A stretch of DNA of 64,000 nt from NCBI RefSeq assembly GCF_009882985.1, contig NZ_WTUZ01000005.1:1-64000 (forward strand), given 5' to 3'. Positions 41,852 through 49,721 of this stretch are shown in pieces (position 1 is the stretch's first letter; every line of letters begins with the position of its first letter). The stretch is from Paenibacillus silvestris. Its GTDB lineage: Bacteria; Bacillota; Bacilli; Paenibacillales; NBRC-103111. Below the pieces are notes generated by a model. The model did no database searches, was not told the origin of the DNA, and worked only from the letters and a program-made list of their open reading frames with translations. The position numbers and the translations under genes were made by a program.

Positions 41852-43261
41852 TTAAGCTTGCAGCAACGCTGCCTTTTTCTTTCTTAAGCTAAGTAAGGCC
41901 AGGAACAAAGCGAATAATGCAAAGCAGCCGCCAACGACTAATGCTGTTTGAAATCCCGACAGCATCGCTTCGTTGGACGATGGATCGGTTGCCGAAGCGG
42001 TCACCGAGCTCGCGACCGTAGCCAGAATAGACAATCCGAGGCTGCCTCCTAGTTGCAAGAACGTATTTACGATACCGCCTGCCACACCGTGCTCCTCAAG
42101 TCGCACATCCCTCACGGAACCTACGATGATAGCCGTAAATCCGGCTGCCGTCGAGAGACCTAATAGAATGAAGACCGGTAAAATAAATGCAGCATAGACG
42201 CTGTTCATGGACATGGTACTTAACCAGAACAAGCCGAGCGCATTAACGAGTTGCGAAACAATCAACAACATTTTCGCTCCGAATATACGCATGAAGTAAG
42301 GCGTGATTTGGGTGGCTAGAACGGACGATAAGCCCAGCGGTAGAAAAGCCAAACCCGTTATTAATGAAGAATAGCCAAGCGCATGGAAATACAGAGTTGA
42401 GAAATAAATAAATGCGGTCATGAAGGAATACATTAAGAATCCGATAATGTTCGAAGATACCAGCGAACCGATACGGAACAACCGGAGCGGCATGAGCGGG
42501 TTTTTGGCGTATTTCTCGATGAAAACGAATCCGACCAGAATAAGCGCTCCGACGATTAAGGTTACGATTTTCGTGGTCGACCAACTGCCATCGACATCAG
42601 GCATGGATAACCCGTAGACGAGAATGAATATGCCTAACAGCACAGCAATTGCGCCGGGCAAATCAATGGATTGCTTGTTCTTTTGCTCCATCGGCCGTTC
42701 TTTAACAAACACTAACCCGATAATGATCGCAATCCCGAGCGGGACGTTCAAGAAAAACAAGGATCGCCAACCGAGCGAGTCTGTCAGCAGCCCGCCAACG
42801 ATTGATCCCGCAGCGAAACCGCCCGAACCTAATGCGCCGAAAATGGCAAAAGCTTTATTTCGTTGCGCGCCTTCGGGAATAGACGTACTAATCAACGACA
42901 TGGCCGCAGGAATGGACAGCGCCGCGCCGATCCCCTGAATCGCCCTGCTCGCAATGAGCCAAACCGGATTCATCGCGAATCCGCCGGCGAGCGAAGCAGC
43001 CGCGAAAATTGCTAAACCGAGCGTTAACACGCGTTTCCTCCCGATCAAGTCGCTTGCACGTCCGCCGACAAGCAGAAAACAAGCGAAGGTGAGGACATAA
43101 GACGTGACGATCCATTGTAAATTATTTGTATTCATATGCAGCGCCAATTGGATCGCGGGTAACGCAACGGTCACCGTAGAGGAATTCATGACTTCCAAAA
43201 ATTGTGCAAGACAAACTAAAATCAATAACAACATATTCGCTTTAGAAATCCGATCGCCCAC
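41852..43261 (-). CDS. MFS drug efflux transporter, DHA2 (EmrB/QacA) family
   Basis: 469 aa, about 14 membrane segments. Signature motifs: LDxVNxALP-like MNSSTVTVALPAIQ, GGRASDLIGRKRVL (motif A), and a motif-C-like GSGGFAAGSIVGGLLTD. Exports toxic organic molecules by proton antiport. Starts 4 bp after the FrnE-like gene. Confidence 0.88.
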   Translation of the reverse strand: MGDRISKANMLLLILVCLAQFLEVMNSSTVTVALPAIQLALHMNTNNLQWIVTSYVLTFACFLLVGGRASDLIGRKRVLTLGLAIFAAASLAGGFAMNPVWLIASRAIQGIGAALSIPAAMSLISTSIPEGAQRNKAFAIFGALGSGGFAAGSIVGGLLTDSLGWRSLFFLNVPLGIAIIIGLVFVKERPMEQKNKQSIDLPGAIAVLLGIFILVYGLSMPDVDGSWSTTKIVTLIVGALILVGFVFIEKYAKNPLMPLRLFRIGSLVSSNIIGFLMYSFMTAFIYFSTLYFHALGYSSLITGLAFLPLGLSSVLATQITPYFMRIFGAKMLLIVSQLVNALGLFWLSTMSMNSVYAAFILPVFILLGLSTAAGFTAIIVGSVRDVRLEEHGVAGGIVNTFLQLGGSLGLSILATVASSVTASATDPSSNEAMLSGFQTALVVGGCFALFALFLALLSLRKKKAALLQA

Positions 43262-43265
43262 GTAA

Positions 43266-44012
43266 TTAACTCTCCTCTCTTAGTTTATTTAATTCTTGGT
43301 GCTCCACTGCGCATGAACCGTCTAAGCAGACGAGCTCTTCCGTATCCCCAGATGCGGAACGAAATTGAACGACGGGATGCTCTTCCGCCCAAGCTTTCTC
43401 TAGCGCCTCGACGAAAACTTCCGTCGTCTGCGCCCCAGAGATAGCGTATTTTCCATTAATTAAGAAGTAAGGAACGCCTCGAACACCTAACTTTTGCGCT
43501 TTAAGCTCGTCCGCTCTTACCTCGGCAGCGTATTGCTCACTAACTAACATCGCGGTCGTCCCAGCCGCGTCCAGTCCGACTTCAACAGCAATCATCACAA
43601 GTGTATTGTCGTCCCCGATATGCAAGGAATCGGTAAAATAAGCTTTGTACAACCGTTCCAACAATTCGTTCGTTTTTCCGAATTGCTTCGAATAATGAAG
43701 TAGACGGTGCGCATTAAATGTATTCGTGTGTATGGTAGAATCATAATTGAACGTCAGACCGTCTAGTTCTGCACGCTTTGTGATATCATCATGTACAGCT
43801 TTCATATGTGCTCTCGTCGATCCGAATTTCTTGGCCGATAGCCCATAAATATCATCGTTTACGTGAACTGCCATTTGCGGATCAAGTTCAAAGCTGCGAT
43901 ATACGATTTCCACTGAATCGCGATACTTGAACTTCTTTAACCCTTCTTCAAACTTCCGTTTTCCTATATAGCAATATGGACACACGATATCCGTCCAGAC
44001 CTCTATCTTCAT
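43266..44012 (-). CDS. DsbA-family oxidoreductase, FrnE-like
   Basis: 248 aa. The thioredoxin-fold active site CPYC is near the start (IVCPYCYIGKRKFEEGL), then YRSFELDPQ, and cis-Pro in GVRGVPYFLINGKY. No signal peptide, as in FrnE. A second Cys pair near the C-terminus (CLDGSC) is typical of FrnE-type proteins. Expected role: disulfide or glutathione-type redox chemistry under oxidative stress. Confidence 0.85.
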   Translation of the reverse strand: MKIEVWTDIVCPYCYIGKRKFEEGLKKFKYRDSVEIVYRSFELDPQMAVHVNDDIYGLSAKKFGSTRAHMKAVHDDITKRAELDGLTFNYDSTIHTNTFNAHRLLHYSKQFGKTNELLERLYKAYFTDSLHIGDDNTLVMIAVEVGLDAAGTTAMLVSEQYAAEVRADELKAQKLGVRGVPYFLINGKYAISGAQTTEVFVEALEKAWAEEHPVVQFRSASGDTEELVCLDGSCAVEHQELNKLREES

Positions 44013-44107
44013 GAATTTCTCCCGCTTTCTGGATGTTTGTCGGAAAGGAGAAATACTCTCTCCTCTCCGGTTGCATCATTCCCGTTATGTTTTAATGCAG
44101 TATTCGT

Positions 44108-45244
44108 TTAGTTCACTTTTTGCTCGACTCCGGTACGAGAAGCCGTCATGATCGTGTCATATAACTGGTGGCGTTTGAGAGCATGAGCGAAGTCCGGCGT
44201 TTCATTCGTGCCTTCGCGAAGATCTTTAGCCAAGCTCGCATAAAATTTCCCGATGTTGCTTGATCTTGCCGGTCCTTCGGGAATCATTTTGATATCTTCG
44301 GTATATTGGCTTGGAATGACGATCTCGCCGAGCGTCTTGTCTTCGCCTTTGCCGCCCCTCAATCTCAGCTCGGTATTTTGCATATTTCCGTTGAAATCGG
44401 AGGTGATGACAAGCTCGCCATCCGTGCCGATAATCTCCCAACGCAAGTCGAAGTCCCGCGAAGTTCCGCTGCGGTATAAGGTTGTCGCCAACACGCCACT
44501 TTCTAACGTGCCGATAATGGCCATGTGATCCGGAGCCGTCACTTTGATTGTCGTTCCATTATCTATGATTTGAACTTCAGGGTGACGAACTTCAAGCTTC
44601 GCGGACACGTTATCGTAATCGCCGAGCACGTAATTCAGCCCGTCGATGGCGTGAAGTCCTGCGGACGCCAACATAGTCGCGCCGGCGTTCACGTCGTACG
44701 TATAAGCGAATTTTTGGATCGTGACGGGTTCCCAGATCAAGGCCGTACCGGATAATGTAGTTGCGAGTACGTTGCCGATATAGCCTTGAGTGATCAAATC
44801 ACGGGCGTATTGGATTGCGGGAGAGTAACGCGCCTGCAAGCCGATAAACGTCCGAACGCCAGCCTCCTTGGCACGGTCCGCCAAGTCTTGCGCCTGTTCC
44901 GTGGATATGCCAAGCGGCCATTCGCTGTATACCATTTTGCCTGCTTCAATAGCAGCTCGAGCGATATCGTAATGGTATTGCACATTAATAGCGATCACGA
45001 CAAGATCTACTTGAGGATGCTGAATCAAATCCTGGTAATTATCGAATCCAGGAACACCGAACGCTTCAGTAGCCGCATCCGCGGATTCGCGGTTGCTCGT
45101 GCTCACCGCAACCAGTTGGAAGTCAGGCAAGGCTTGAACCGCCGGGATGTGCGCTGCGACAGCCCACCCTGGGTTGGACGGACTTGCTCCGATAATACCT
45201 ACACCGATTTTCTTATGATTGGCTTGCTGTTGATGATTGGACAT
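44108..45244 (-). CDS. Gfo/Idh/MocA-family oxidoreductase
   Basis: 378 aa. Rossmann motif GVGIIGASPSNPGWAVAAHIPA and the EWPLGISTEQAQDLA stretch, which replaces the usual E-K-P. NAD(P)-dependent sugar or alcohol dehydrogenase of galactose-dehydrogenase type (GAL80-like). First gene of the operon opposite tetR; AGGAGG precedes the ATG. Confidence 0.82.
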   Translation of the reverse strand: MSNHQQQANHKKIGVGIIGASPSNPGWAVAAHIPAVQALPDFQLVAVSTSNRESADAATEAFGVPGFDNYQDLIQHPQVDLVVIAINVQYHYDIARAAIEAGKMVYSEWPLGISTEQAQDLADRAKEAGVRTFIGLQARYSPAIQYARDLITQGYIGNVLATTLSGTALIWEPVTIQKFAYTYDVNAGATMLASAGLHAIDGLNYVLGDYDNVSAKLEVRHPEVQIIDNGTTIKVTAPDHMAIIGTLESGVLATTLYRSGTSRDFDLRWEIIGTDGELVITSDFNGNMQNTELRLRGGKGEDKTLGEIVIPSQYTEDIKMIPEGPARSSNIGKFYASLAKDLREGTNETPDFAHALKRHQLYDTIMTASRTGVEQKVN

Positions 45245-45371
45245 TGTAGTTCCTCCTCAAATCTAATTGGCAATCGCGAACCTCGGACTCTATTTCCTGA
45301 CAATATTGGCCCACCTGTACAAGATGGATAAGATATGTTCTAATAAGAGTTATTCGAGCGCGTTAGTGGAC

Positions 45372-45415
45372 AGCGGTCCGCTTGTTAAACAATATAACCG
45401 GATCGCAGTCCGGTT
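45372..45415. promoter_or_regulatory. Two palindromes, candidate TetR operators
   Basis: AGCGG-T-CCGCT (45372-45382) and AACCGGA-TCGCAG-TCCGGTT (45396-45415) lie between the divergent oxidoreductase operon and tetR gene. Confidence 0.5.
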
Positions 45416-45453
45416 GTCAAATGGATAATATTAAAAAAAAAGGGGGAAATATA

Positions 45454-46059
45454 ATGTTGGAGAAAAACCTTCGCAAAGATGCGGAAAAACGCAGACAAGT
45501 CATTTTAGAAAAGGCAGCTGCTTTATTCGCCGAATATGGGGTCGAGCATGTCAGCATGCGTCAGATCGCCCGAGAAGCTGGAGTCGGTCAAGGCACACTT
45601 TACCGAAGCTATAACAACAAAGGGGAATTGTGCTGGGATCTCATCGGCGAAAGCTGCATCCAGAACTACGATCGGATCCAATCATTTTTAGGGGACCATA
45701 CTTCCAGCCCGATTAAAGATCGTTTGGAAACTGCACTTCTGTATCATTTGGAGTCACTTGAGACGCATTCTCCCGTTCTTGCAGCCATCCAGGCGAACAG
45801 TGGCGGTGATGAGCAGCAAAACGTCCCTTTCTATTCAGAGCATTACGAATCCATTCATTCCGTTATCGTCCAATTATTGAACGAAGTGGCGAAGAAAACC
45901 GAGAACCTCGACCTCGATCCTGTTTTTACGGCGGATGCCATCATGGCGATATTGCGTCCTGATGTTTATATTTTCCAAAGACAGCATCGCGGTTATTCAC
46001 CAGAAGAGATTAAAAACAAGCTCTTTCACGTGTTTATTGAGCCTCTATTCCATAAGTGA
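45454..46059 (+). CDS. TetR/AcrR-family regulator of the divergent redox/efflux operon
   Basis: 201 aa from the ATG at 45454 (AGGGGG 8 bp upstream); the longer in-frame start at 45382 would run through the operator. HTH: ILEKAAALFAEYGVEHVSMR, then QIAREAGVGQGTLYRSYNNK. Divergent from four enzymes and a pump, so it probably releases them when an exogenous compound binds. Confidence 0.88.
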   Translation: MLEKNLRKDAEKRRQVILEKAAALFAEYGVEHVSMRQIAREAGVGQGTLYRSYNNKGELCWDLIGESCIQNYDRIQSFLGDHTSSPIKDRLETALLYHLESLETHSPVLAAIQANSGGDEQQNVPFYSEHYESIHSVIVQLLNEVAKKTENLDLDPVFTADAIMAILRPDVYIFQRQHRGYSPEEIKNKLFHVFIEPLFHK

Positions 46060-46078
46060 TGAACATGGTACTGCATGC

Positions 46079-46119
46079 AAAAAAACAGCCAGCTACGCAA
46101 AGTAGTCGGCTGTTTTTTT
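46079..46119 (+). terminator. Rho-independent terminator
   Basis: AAAAACAGCC-GCTAC...GTAG-GGCTGTTTTTTTT after tetR; strong in both directions. Confidence 0.8.
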
Positions 46120-46202
46120 TCTAGGAACAGTTGCTGAGGCAATCTGCTCCCTGTTTATTTTCTATAGTTCCCAGTTGAAATATAGTTGTGAGGCTTGCCG
46201 AA

Positions 46203-46295
46203 CACCTAACGCATCGACGTCCCGACGAGCTTAGGGGGCTGGATGTGGTCACTCGTTTCTCAGAGTGACCCGGAGCGTCAATAAGGTGTTAGCCG
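46203..46295 (-). other. attC-like recombination site S2
   Basis: Minus strand: CGGCTAACACCTTATTGACG ... CGATGCGTTAGGTGTTCGG, 93 bp, with terminal inverted repeats (AACACCT/AGGTGTT, CTAAC/GTTAG) and internal palindromic arms (GGTCACTC...GAGTGACC). GTTAGGT fits the attC R' consensus GTTRRRY exactly; the left core is looser. The stop codon of the nucleotidyltransferase (GGC TAA) lies in the left core, the hallmark position of an integron cassette. Confidence 0.6.
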
Positions 46296-47056
46296 AAGGA
46301 AGTTCTGGAAGCAGCCATTGCATTTAAGGCGTTCTCAAAATAGCTATATACTTCATCAGCAATTCCCAGAAACTCTTCAACAAGTACATGACTGTCCAAG
46401 TAACAAGCATACAGATAATCAACTAAAGCGGGGTCAATCTCACAATAGTTTAATATGGCATTCTTCATCTCAATAATGTCATCTTGCCATACACCTGTAT
46501 CTTCTAAAACCAAAGAGTATAATGCACGAATTAATCTCTTAGAGTAACCTTTTATATATCTAGTTTTCATTGTGTAATCACTAGCATTAGAAAGTAAACT
46601 ATGTATACGATTTACTTCCTCCTTGGTCTCTGTATTTAAGTCTAAAATGAACTCTGGAGAAATAATTATTGGTGGTACTTTTTCACCCACGTCATGACCA
46701 TATATGCAAACACAAATTATCTTTACCCAAAAACCCCACTCATTTGGTTTACTTAATACATCGTCAATCGAGCAAATTATCGTATCAATCTTAGTTACTA
46801 CTGGATATTCTTCCAAAAGCCTGTCTTTAATAGTTGACAATCTTTCGTAATCAATTTCTTTGGGATTTACACATACAATAGTAAAGTCTGCATCTGACTT
46901 AAAAGGTTTAGCAGTTCCTTTTGGAATCGAGCCACACATATAAATGCTATGAACCTTACCTTTAAATTCGGTAAGTATATTATCTATATACTTATCAATA
47001 AAATCCTTATATTCACTTTGTATTACAATTCTATTTATAACTTTTTCTAATATCAT
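46289..47056 (-). CDS. Nucleotidyltransferase-domain protein, borne on a cassette-like unit
   Basis: 255 aa. Pol-beta-type nucleotidyltransferase core: SIYMCGSIPKGTAKPFKSDADFTIV has the GS motif followed by D-x-D, and a third acid may be the Asp of KIDTIIC. The C-terminal helical part resembles aminoglycoside adenylyltransferase-type enzymes, but the substrate is unknown. AGGAGG lies 5 bp before the ATG, only about 30 bp after site S3; the stop is inside S2. No promoter is seen in the unit. Confidence 0.75.
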   Translation of the reverse strand: MILEKVINRIVIQSEYKDFIDKYIDNILTEFKGKVHSIYMCGSIPKGTAKPFKSDADFTIVCVNPKEIDYERLSTIKDRLLEEYPVVTKIDTIICSIDDVLSKPNEWGFWVKIICVCIYGHDVGEKVPPIIISPEFILDLNTETKEEVNRIHSLLSNASDYTMKTRYIKGYSKRLIRALYSLVLEDTGVWQDDIIEMKNAILNYCEIDPALVDYLYACYLDSHVLVEEFLGIADEVYSYFENALNAMAASRTSFG

Positions 47057-47087
47057 ATAGACTCCTCCTAAACTAAGAACTTCTTTC

Positions 47088-47144
47088 GGCTAACGTCTTT
47101 TTGCGAACTTCGTAAATTCGTCATGACTTAAGTTATTCGCAAAA
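47088..47144 (-). other. attC-like recombination site S3
   Basis: Minus strand: TTTTGCGAATAACTTAAG ... AAGTTCGCAAAAAGACGTTAGCC, 57 bp, with arms TTTTGCGAA/TTCGCAAAA and AAC/GTT cores. It begins at the stop codon of the 74-residue frame (47145) and ends 32 bp before the nucleotidyltransferase ATG, i.e. exactly between two ORFs in the same direction. Confidence 0.5.
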
Positions 47145-47369
47145 TCATTCAACTATCCTGCCCGTTCGTATTAACGTCTGCTTGTTGAAAATTGATCGAG
47201 TCTTTAACCTGTCTAGAGATCGGTGTCTAGAATGTTGGGAGATTTGTGTCATTGGACAATTATTGTTGATGATTGTCAGTTGATCTTGAAGCTCGTTTGC
47301 CAGCGTCCCGCCTGCTATCCAATAGATAATTCCGCCGATGATTGATCGACTTTTGATTCCATTCAACAT
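47145..47369 (-). CDS. Small protein with one hydrophobic segment, cassette-like
   Basis: 74 aa from the ATG at 47369 (GAGGTG 6 bp upstream). Opens MLNGIKSRSIIGGIIYWIAG, with a possible membrane helix at about 9-22, then LANELQDQLTIINNN and a basic tail. Ends immediately at site S3. Family unknown. Confidence 0.5.
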   Translation of the reverse strand: MLNGIKSRSIIGGIIYWIAGGTLANELQDQLTIINNNCPMTQISQHSRHRSLDRLKTRSIFNKQTLIRTGRIVE

Positions 47370-47425
47370 CTTCATCACCTCGTAAATCTTTGAATAGCTC
47401 TTCTGCAAAGAATGTATGCTTACAA

Positions 47426-47462
47426 AAATGAAGAAGTCCTTGATACTCAAGGACTTCTTTTC
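47426..47462. terminator. Bidirectional hairpin terminator
   Basis: GAAGTCCTTG-ATACT-CAAGGACTTCTTTT, 10-bp perfect stem, after the SDR gene at 47514. Confidence 0.75.
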
Positions 47463-47513
47463 TCCAGCCCAGCCGCGTTAGACACGGTCAGCTTATTTTT
47501 CTGCTTTCATAAG

Positions 47514-48248
47514 TTATATAAACATCCCGCCGTCTACTTTGAGGATCTCTCCTGTCACAAAATGCGAATGCGCAATTAATGAATAAGCGACTTCAGCCAC
47601 ATCTTCCGGAGTTGCAATTCTACCAAGCGGTGTTCCCTCTGCCAGTCGCTTGATATGATCCTCCTGCCCCTCAACCCATCGGGTTTGTACAATCCCAGGC
47701 GCAATACTATTGACGCGAACTTCAGGGGCCATGATACGGGCAAGCGATTTCGTTACACTAATAGCAGCGGCTTTCGAGGCGGCATAAGCGATCGAACTGC
47801 CTAGCCCCGTCAACCCTGCGACCGACGTAATGTTTACGATACAGCCTTTCTGCTTTTTTAATTCGACAGCTGCGGCCCGGCTGCAAAAGAAAAGCCCCTT
47901 TACATTGACATCCATGACCCTGTCCCAATACTCCTCTTTCAACCCCTCAAGATCATCATGACTAACAAAATCGGTCACTCCTGCATTATTGACTAAAATA
48001 TCCAATCGTCCGAATGAACCTATGATTTCTTTAATCATTTGGCGTACCTGAAGATCATCGGAAACCGTAGCTTTAAACAACAGACATTTTACTCCTAAAG
48101 CCTCAATTTCCTTTTGGGTCTCCAATGCTTCATTTTCCGATTTGGAATAATTGATTGTAATATGGACGCCTTCCCTTGCTAAACGAAGAGCGATGGCTTT
48201 TCCGATACCGGTTGCAGAGCCGGTAATAACAGCTACATTTCCTCTCAT
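47514..48248 (-). CDS. SDR-family oxidoreductase, FabG-like
   Basis: 244 aa, classical SDR: TGSATGIGKA (cofactor), NNAGV, ITSVAG Ser, YAASK (Tyr/Lys) and the C-terminal VTGEILKVDGGMF. NAD(P)-dependent reduction of an oxo group; could be FabG-type or a sugar/cyclitol dehydrogenase. A 3' gene fragment lies just upstream. Confidence 0.88.
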   Translation of the reverse strand: MRGNVAVITGSATGIGKAIALRLAREGVHITINYSKSENEALETQKEIEALGVKCLLFKATVSDDLQVRQMIKEIIGSFGRLDILVNNAGVTDFVSHDDLEGLKEEYWDRVMDVNVKGLFFCSRAAAVELKKQKGCIVNITSVAGLTGLGSSIAYAASKAAAISVTKSLARIMAPEVRVNSIAPGIVQTRWVEGQEDHIKRLAEGTPLGRIATPEDVAEVAYSLIAHSHFVTGEILKVDGGMFI

Positions 48249-48287
48249 AATTCACCTTATCATTTTTTTATTTTGCTATTAACTTAA

Positions 48288-48446
48288 TCATTCTGTTCCC
48301 AAGGGCAACAGCATCGGGTCTTCCGGACCGACTACCGTGGTCAACGGTTTGAGAACCAGGATCGGCAAGTCTGGAATTGCTGGCTTGGATATTCCTTCGC
48401 CGGAAATCGTAAATCGAGCTAGTTCATCTGTATGATCAACCGTCAT
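48288..48446 (-). pseudogene. 3' remnant of an unknown gene before the SDR gene
   Basis: Frame DELARFTISGEGISKPAIPD, then LPILVLKPLTTVVGPEDPML and LPLGTE-stop, ending 39 bp before the SDR start. It has an ATG at 48446 but no ribosome binding site; composition suggests the C-terminal part of an enzyme once in operon with the SDR gene. Family not recognised. Confidence 0.4.
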
Positions 48447-48543
48447 GTTCGTTATTATGAACATTGTTCTAAATGTTGCTTCAAGAAAATATTCCCACAG
48501 TTTTCTGCTTGTGTCAATCGAATTTCAGGAAATATATGAAAGA

Positions 48544-48580
48544 AAAAAATCCCTATTCACCAGAAGTGAACAGGGATTTC
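48544..48580 (-). terminator. Rho-independent terminator
   Basis: AAATCCCT-TTCAC-CAGAA-GTGAA-AGGGATTT; followed by a T-run on the minus strand, 9 bp after the second SDR gene. Confidence 0.8.
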
Positions 48581-48588
48581 TATTGTTT

Positions 48589-49329
48589 CTAGCCTCTCAG
48601 CTGAATCTCATAATCTGTGACAATCTTTCCATCGTACTGAATAATTTGTCCATTTTGATTCTTACCAGACAGGATAATGTCGGTACTTATCTGCCCAGCG
48701 GCTTCGGGAGACTTGACGAATCCGCCGTGCGCACCAGCTTCCATGCCGTTCAAGTCAGTTGCGACTGCGCCAGGCATGATGCCGAAAATCTGGCGATGGC
48801 TGCCCATTTTTTCAAACTCGTAAGCGTAAGTCAGTGTCATCACGTTGAGTGCTGCTTTGCTCGTAATGTAAGCGAGCGGGTGCCAAAAGTCGGTCGGCGA
48901 AATTGGAACGGTGATATTGACGATTTTCGCGTTGTCTGTCAGAGATGACAGCAGACTTTTGATGAGCTCATGTGTGCCGAGAAAATTCGTTTCCATCGTC
49001 GTACGTAAATCCTCTGTTGTATAGTCAAATGTGTGCTTTGCGAGGTCGAGCGCCGCGCGCCCAGGCTTGACACTATCAGGAATTCCAGCATTATTGACCA
49101 AAATATCGAGCGAATTAACCATTTTAGCCGCTGCGTGTAAGCTGTCAAGATTATTCAAATCAATCTTGATGAACGTTGCTGATATGTCTTCTGCGGCAAG
49201 TTTTTCGACTGCTGCCTGCCCACGGGCTTCATCACGCGCTCCAACGAGAATATCATAGCCACGCTTACCAAGACTTCGAGCGATTTCGAAACCGATTCCT
49301 TTATTTGCGCCAGTGACAAGTGCTTTCAT
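48589..49329 (-). CDS. SDR-family oxidoreductase
   Basis: 246 aa from the ATG at 49329 (AAAAGGAGCTC upstream); the in-frame ATG at 49362 is unsupported. TGANKGIGFEIA cofactor motif, NNAGI, YITSK (Tyr/Lys). The catalytic-Ser strand reads VNITVPIS, so the usual SSxxG is altered. Carbonyl-reductase-like, substrate unknown. Confidence 0.85.
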   Translation of the reverse strand: MKALVTGANKGIGFEIARSLGKRGYDILVGARDEARGQAAVEKLAAEDISATFIKIDLNNLDSLHAAAKMVNSLDILVNNAGIPDSVKPGRAALDLAKHTFDYTTEDLRTTMETNFLGTHELIKSLLSSLTDNAKIVNITVPISPTDFWHPLAYITSKAALNVMTLTYAYEFEKMGSHRQIFGIMPGAVATDLNGMEAGAHGGFVKSPEAAGQISTDIILSGKNQNGQIIQYDGKIVTDYEIQLRG

Positions 49330-49502
49330 AGTGAGCTCCTTTTCATTTTTTATTTGATACAAGCATATTATAACTTAACGATAGAATAATCAGCATCCTC
49401 CATTACGTCTCAATTCCTCTGATACGATGCGTTTCTGCGTTGTAAAAGGCAGCCGCTTGTTGTGACTTCCTTCCTGGTGTTTTTATTAAGAAATAGTTCC
49501 CG

Positions 49503-49640
49503 CTAAATCATACCTCTAGTAGGATACCCTATTGGTCTATAGTAAAAACCTGTACCCTTTGAATGTTTCCCTGATTGCTCCTCAACAAGAACTTGTTTAC
49601 TTCGAGTAACGATTCCTAAAACATTGGCACGTGGATACAA
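49503..49640 (-). pseudogene. 5' fragment of a NUDIX hydrolase gene
   Basis: A TTG start at 49640 with GGAGGGAG upstream encodes LYPRANVLGIVTRSKQVLVE, then EQSGKHSKGTGFYYRPIG, the familiar opening of a NUDIX subfamily (VLVEEQxGKHSKGxGxYYRPxGG). It breaks off before the NUDIX box and ends YPTRGMI-stop. Remnant only. The rest of 49363-49721 shows no gene. Confidence 0.6.
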
Positions 49641-49721
49641 GTATCTCCCTCCTCAAACCAGAATTTCTTTTATTCAATACTACCACAATTTGGATGAAAT
49701 TCACTCCACTAATGCCCGTTA

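Noticed and set aside
44786..45331. 181-codon plus-strand frame opposite the Gfo/Idh gene
   Set aside because: Antisense shadow; the minus-strand protein has clear family motifs, and the frame runs through the divergent promoter region.
46140..47460. Integron integrase or other tyrosine recombinase near the attC-like sites
   Set aside because: None of the frames in the window shows the R...H-x-x-R...Y pattern; if it exists it lies elsewhere.
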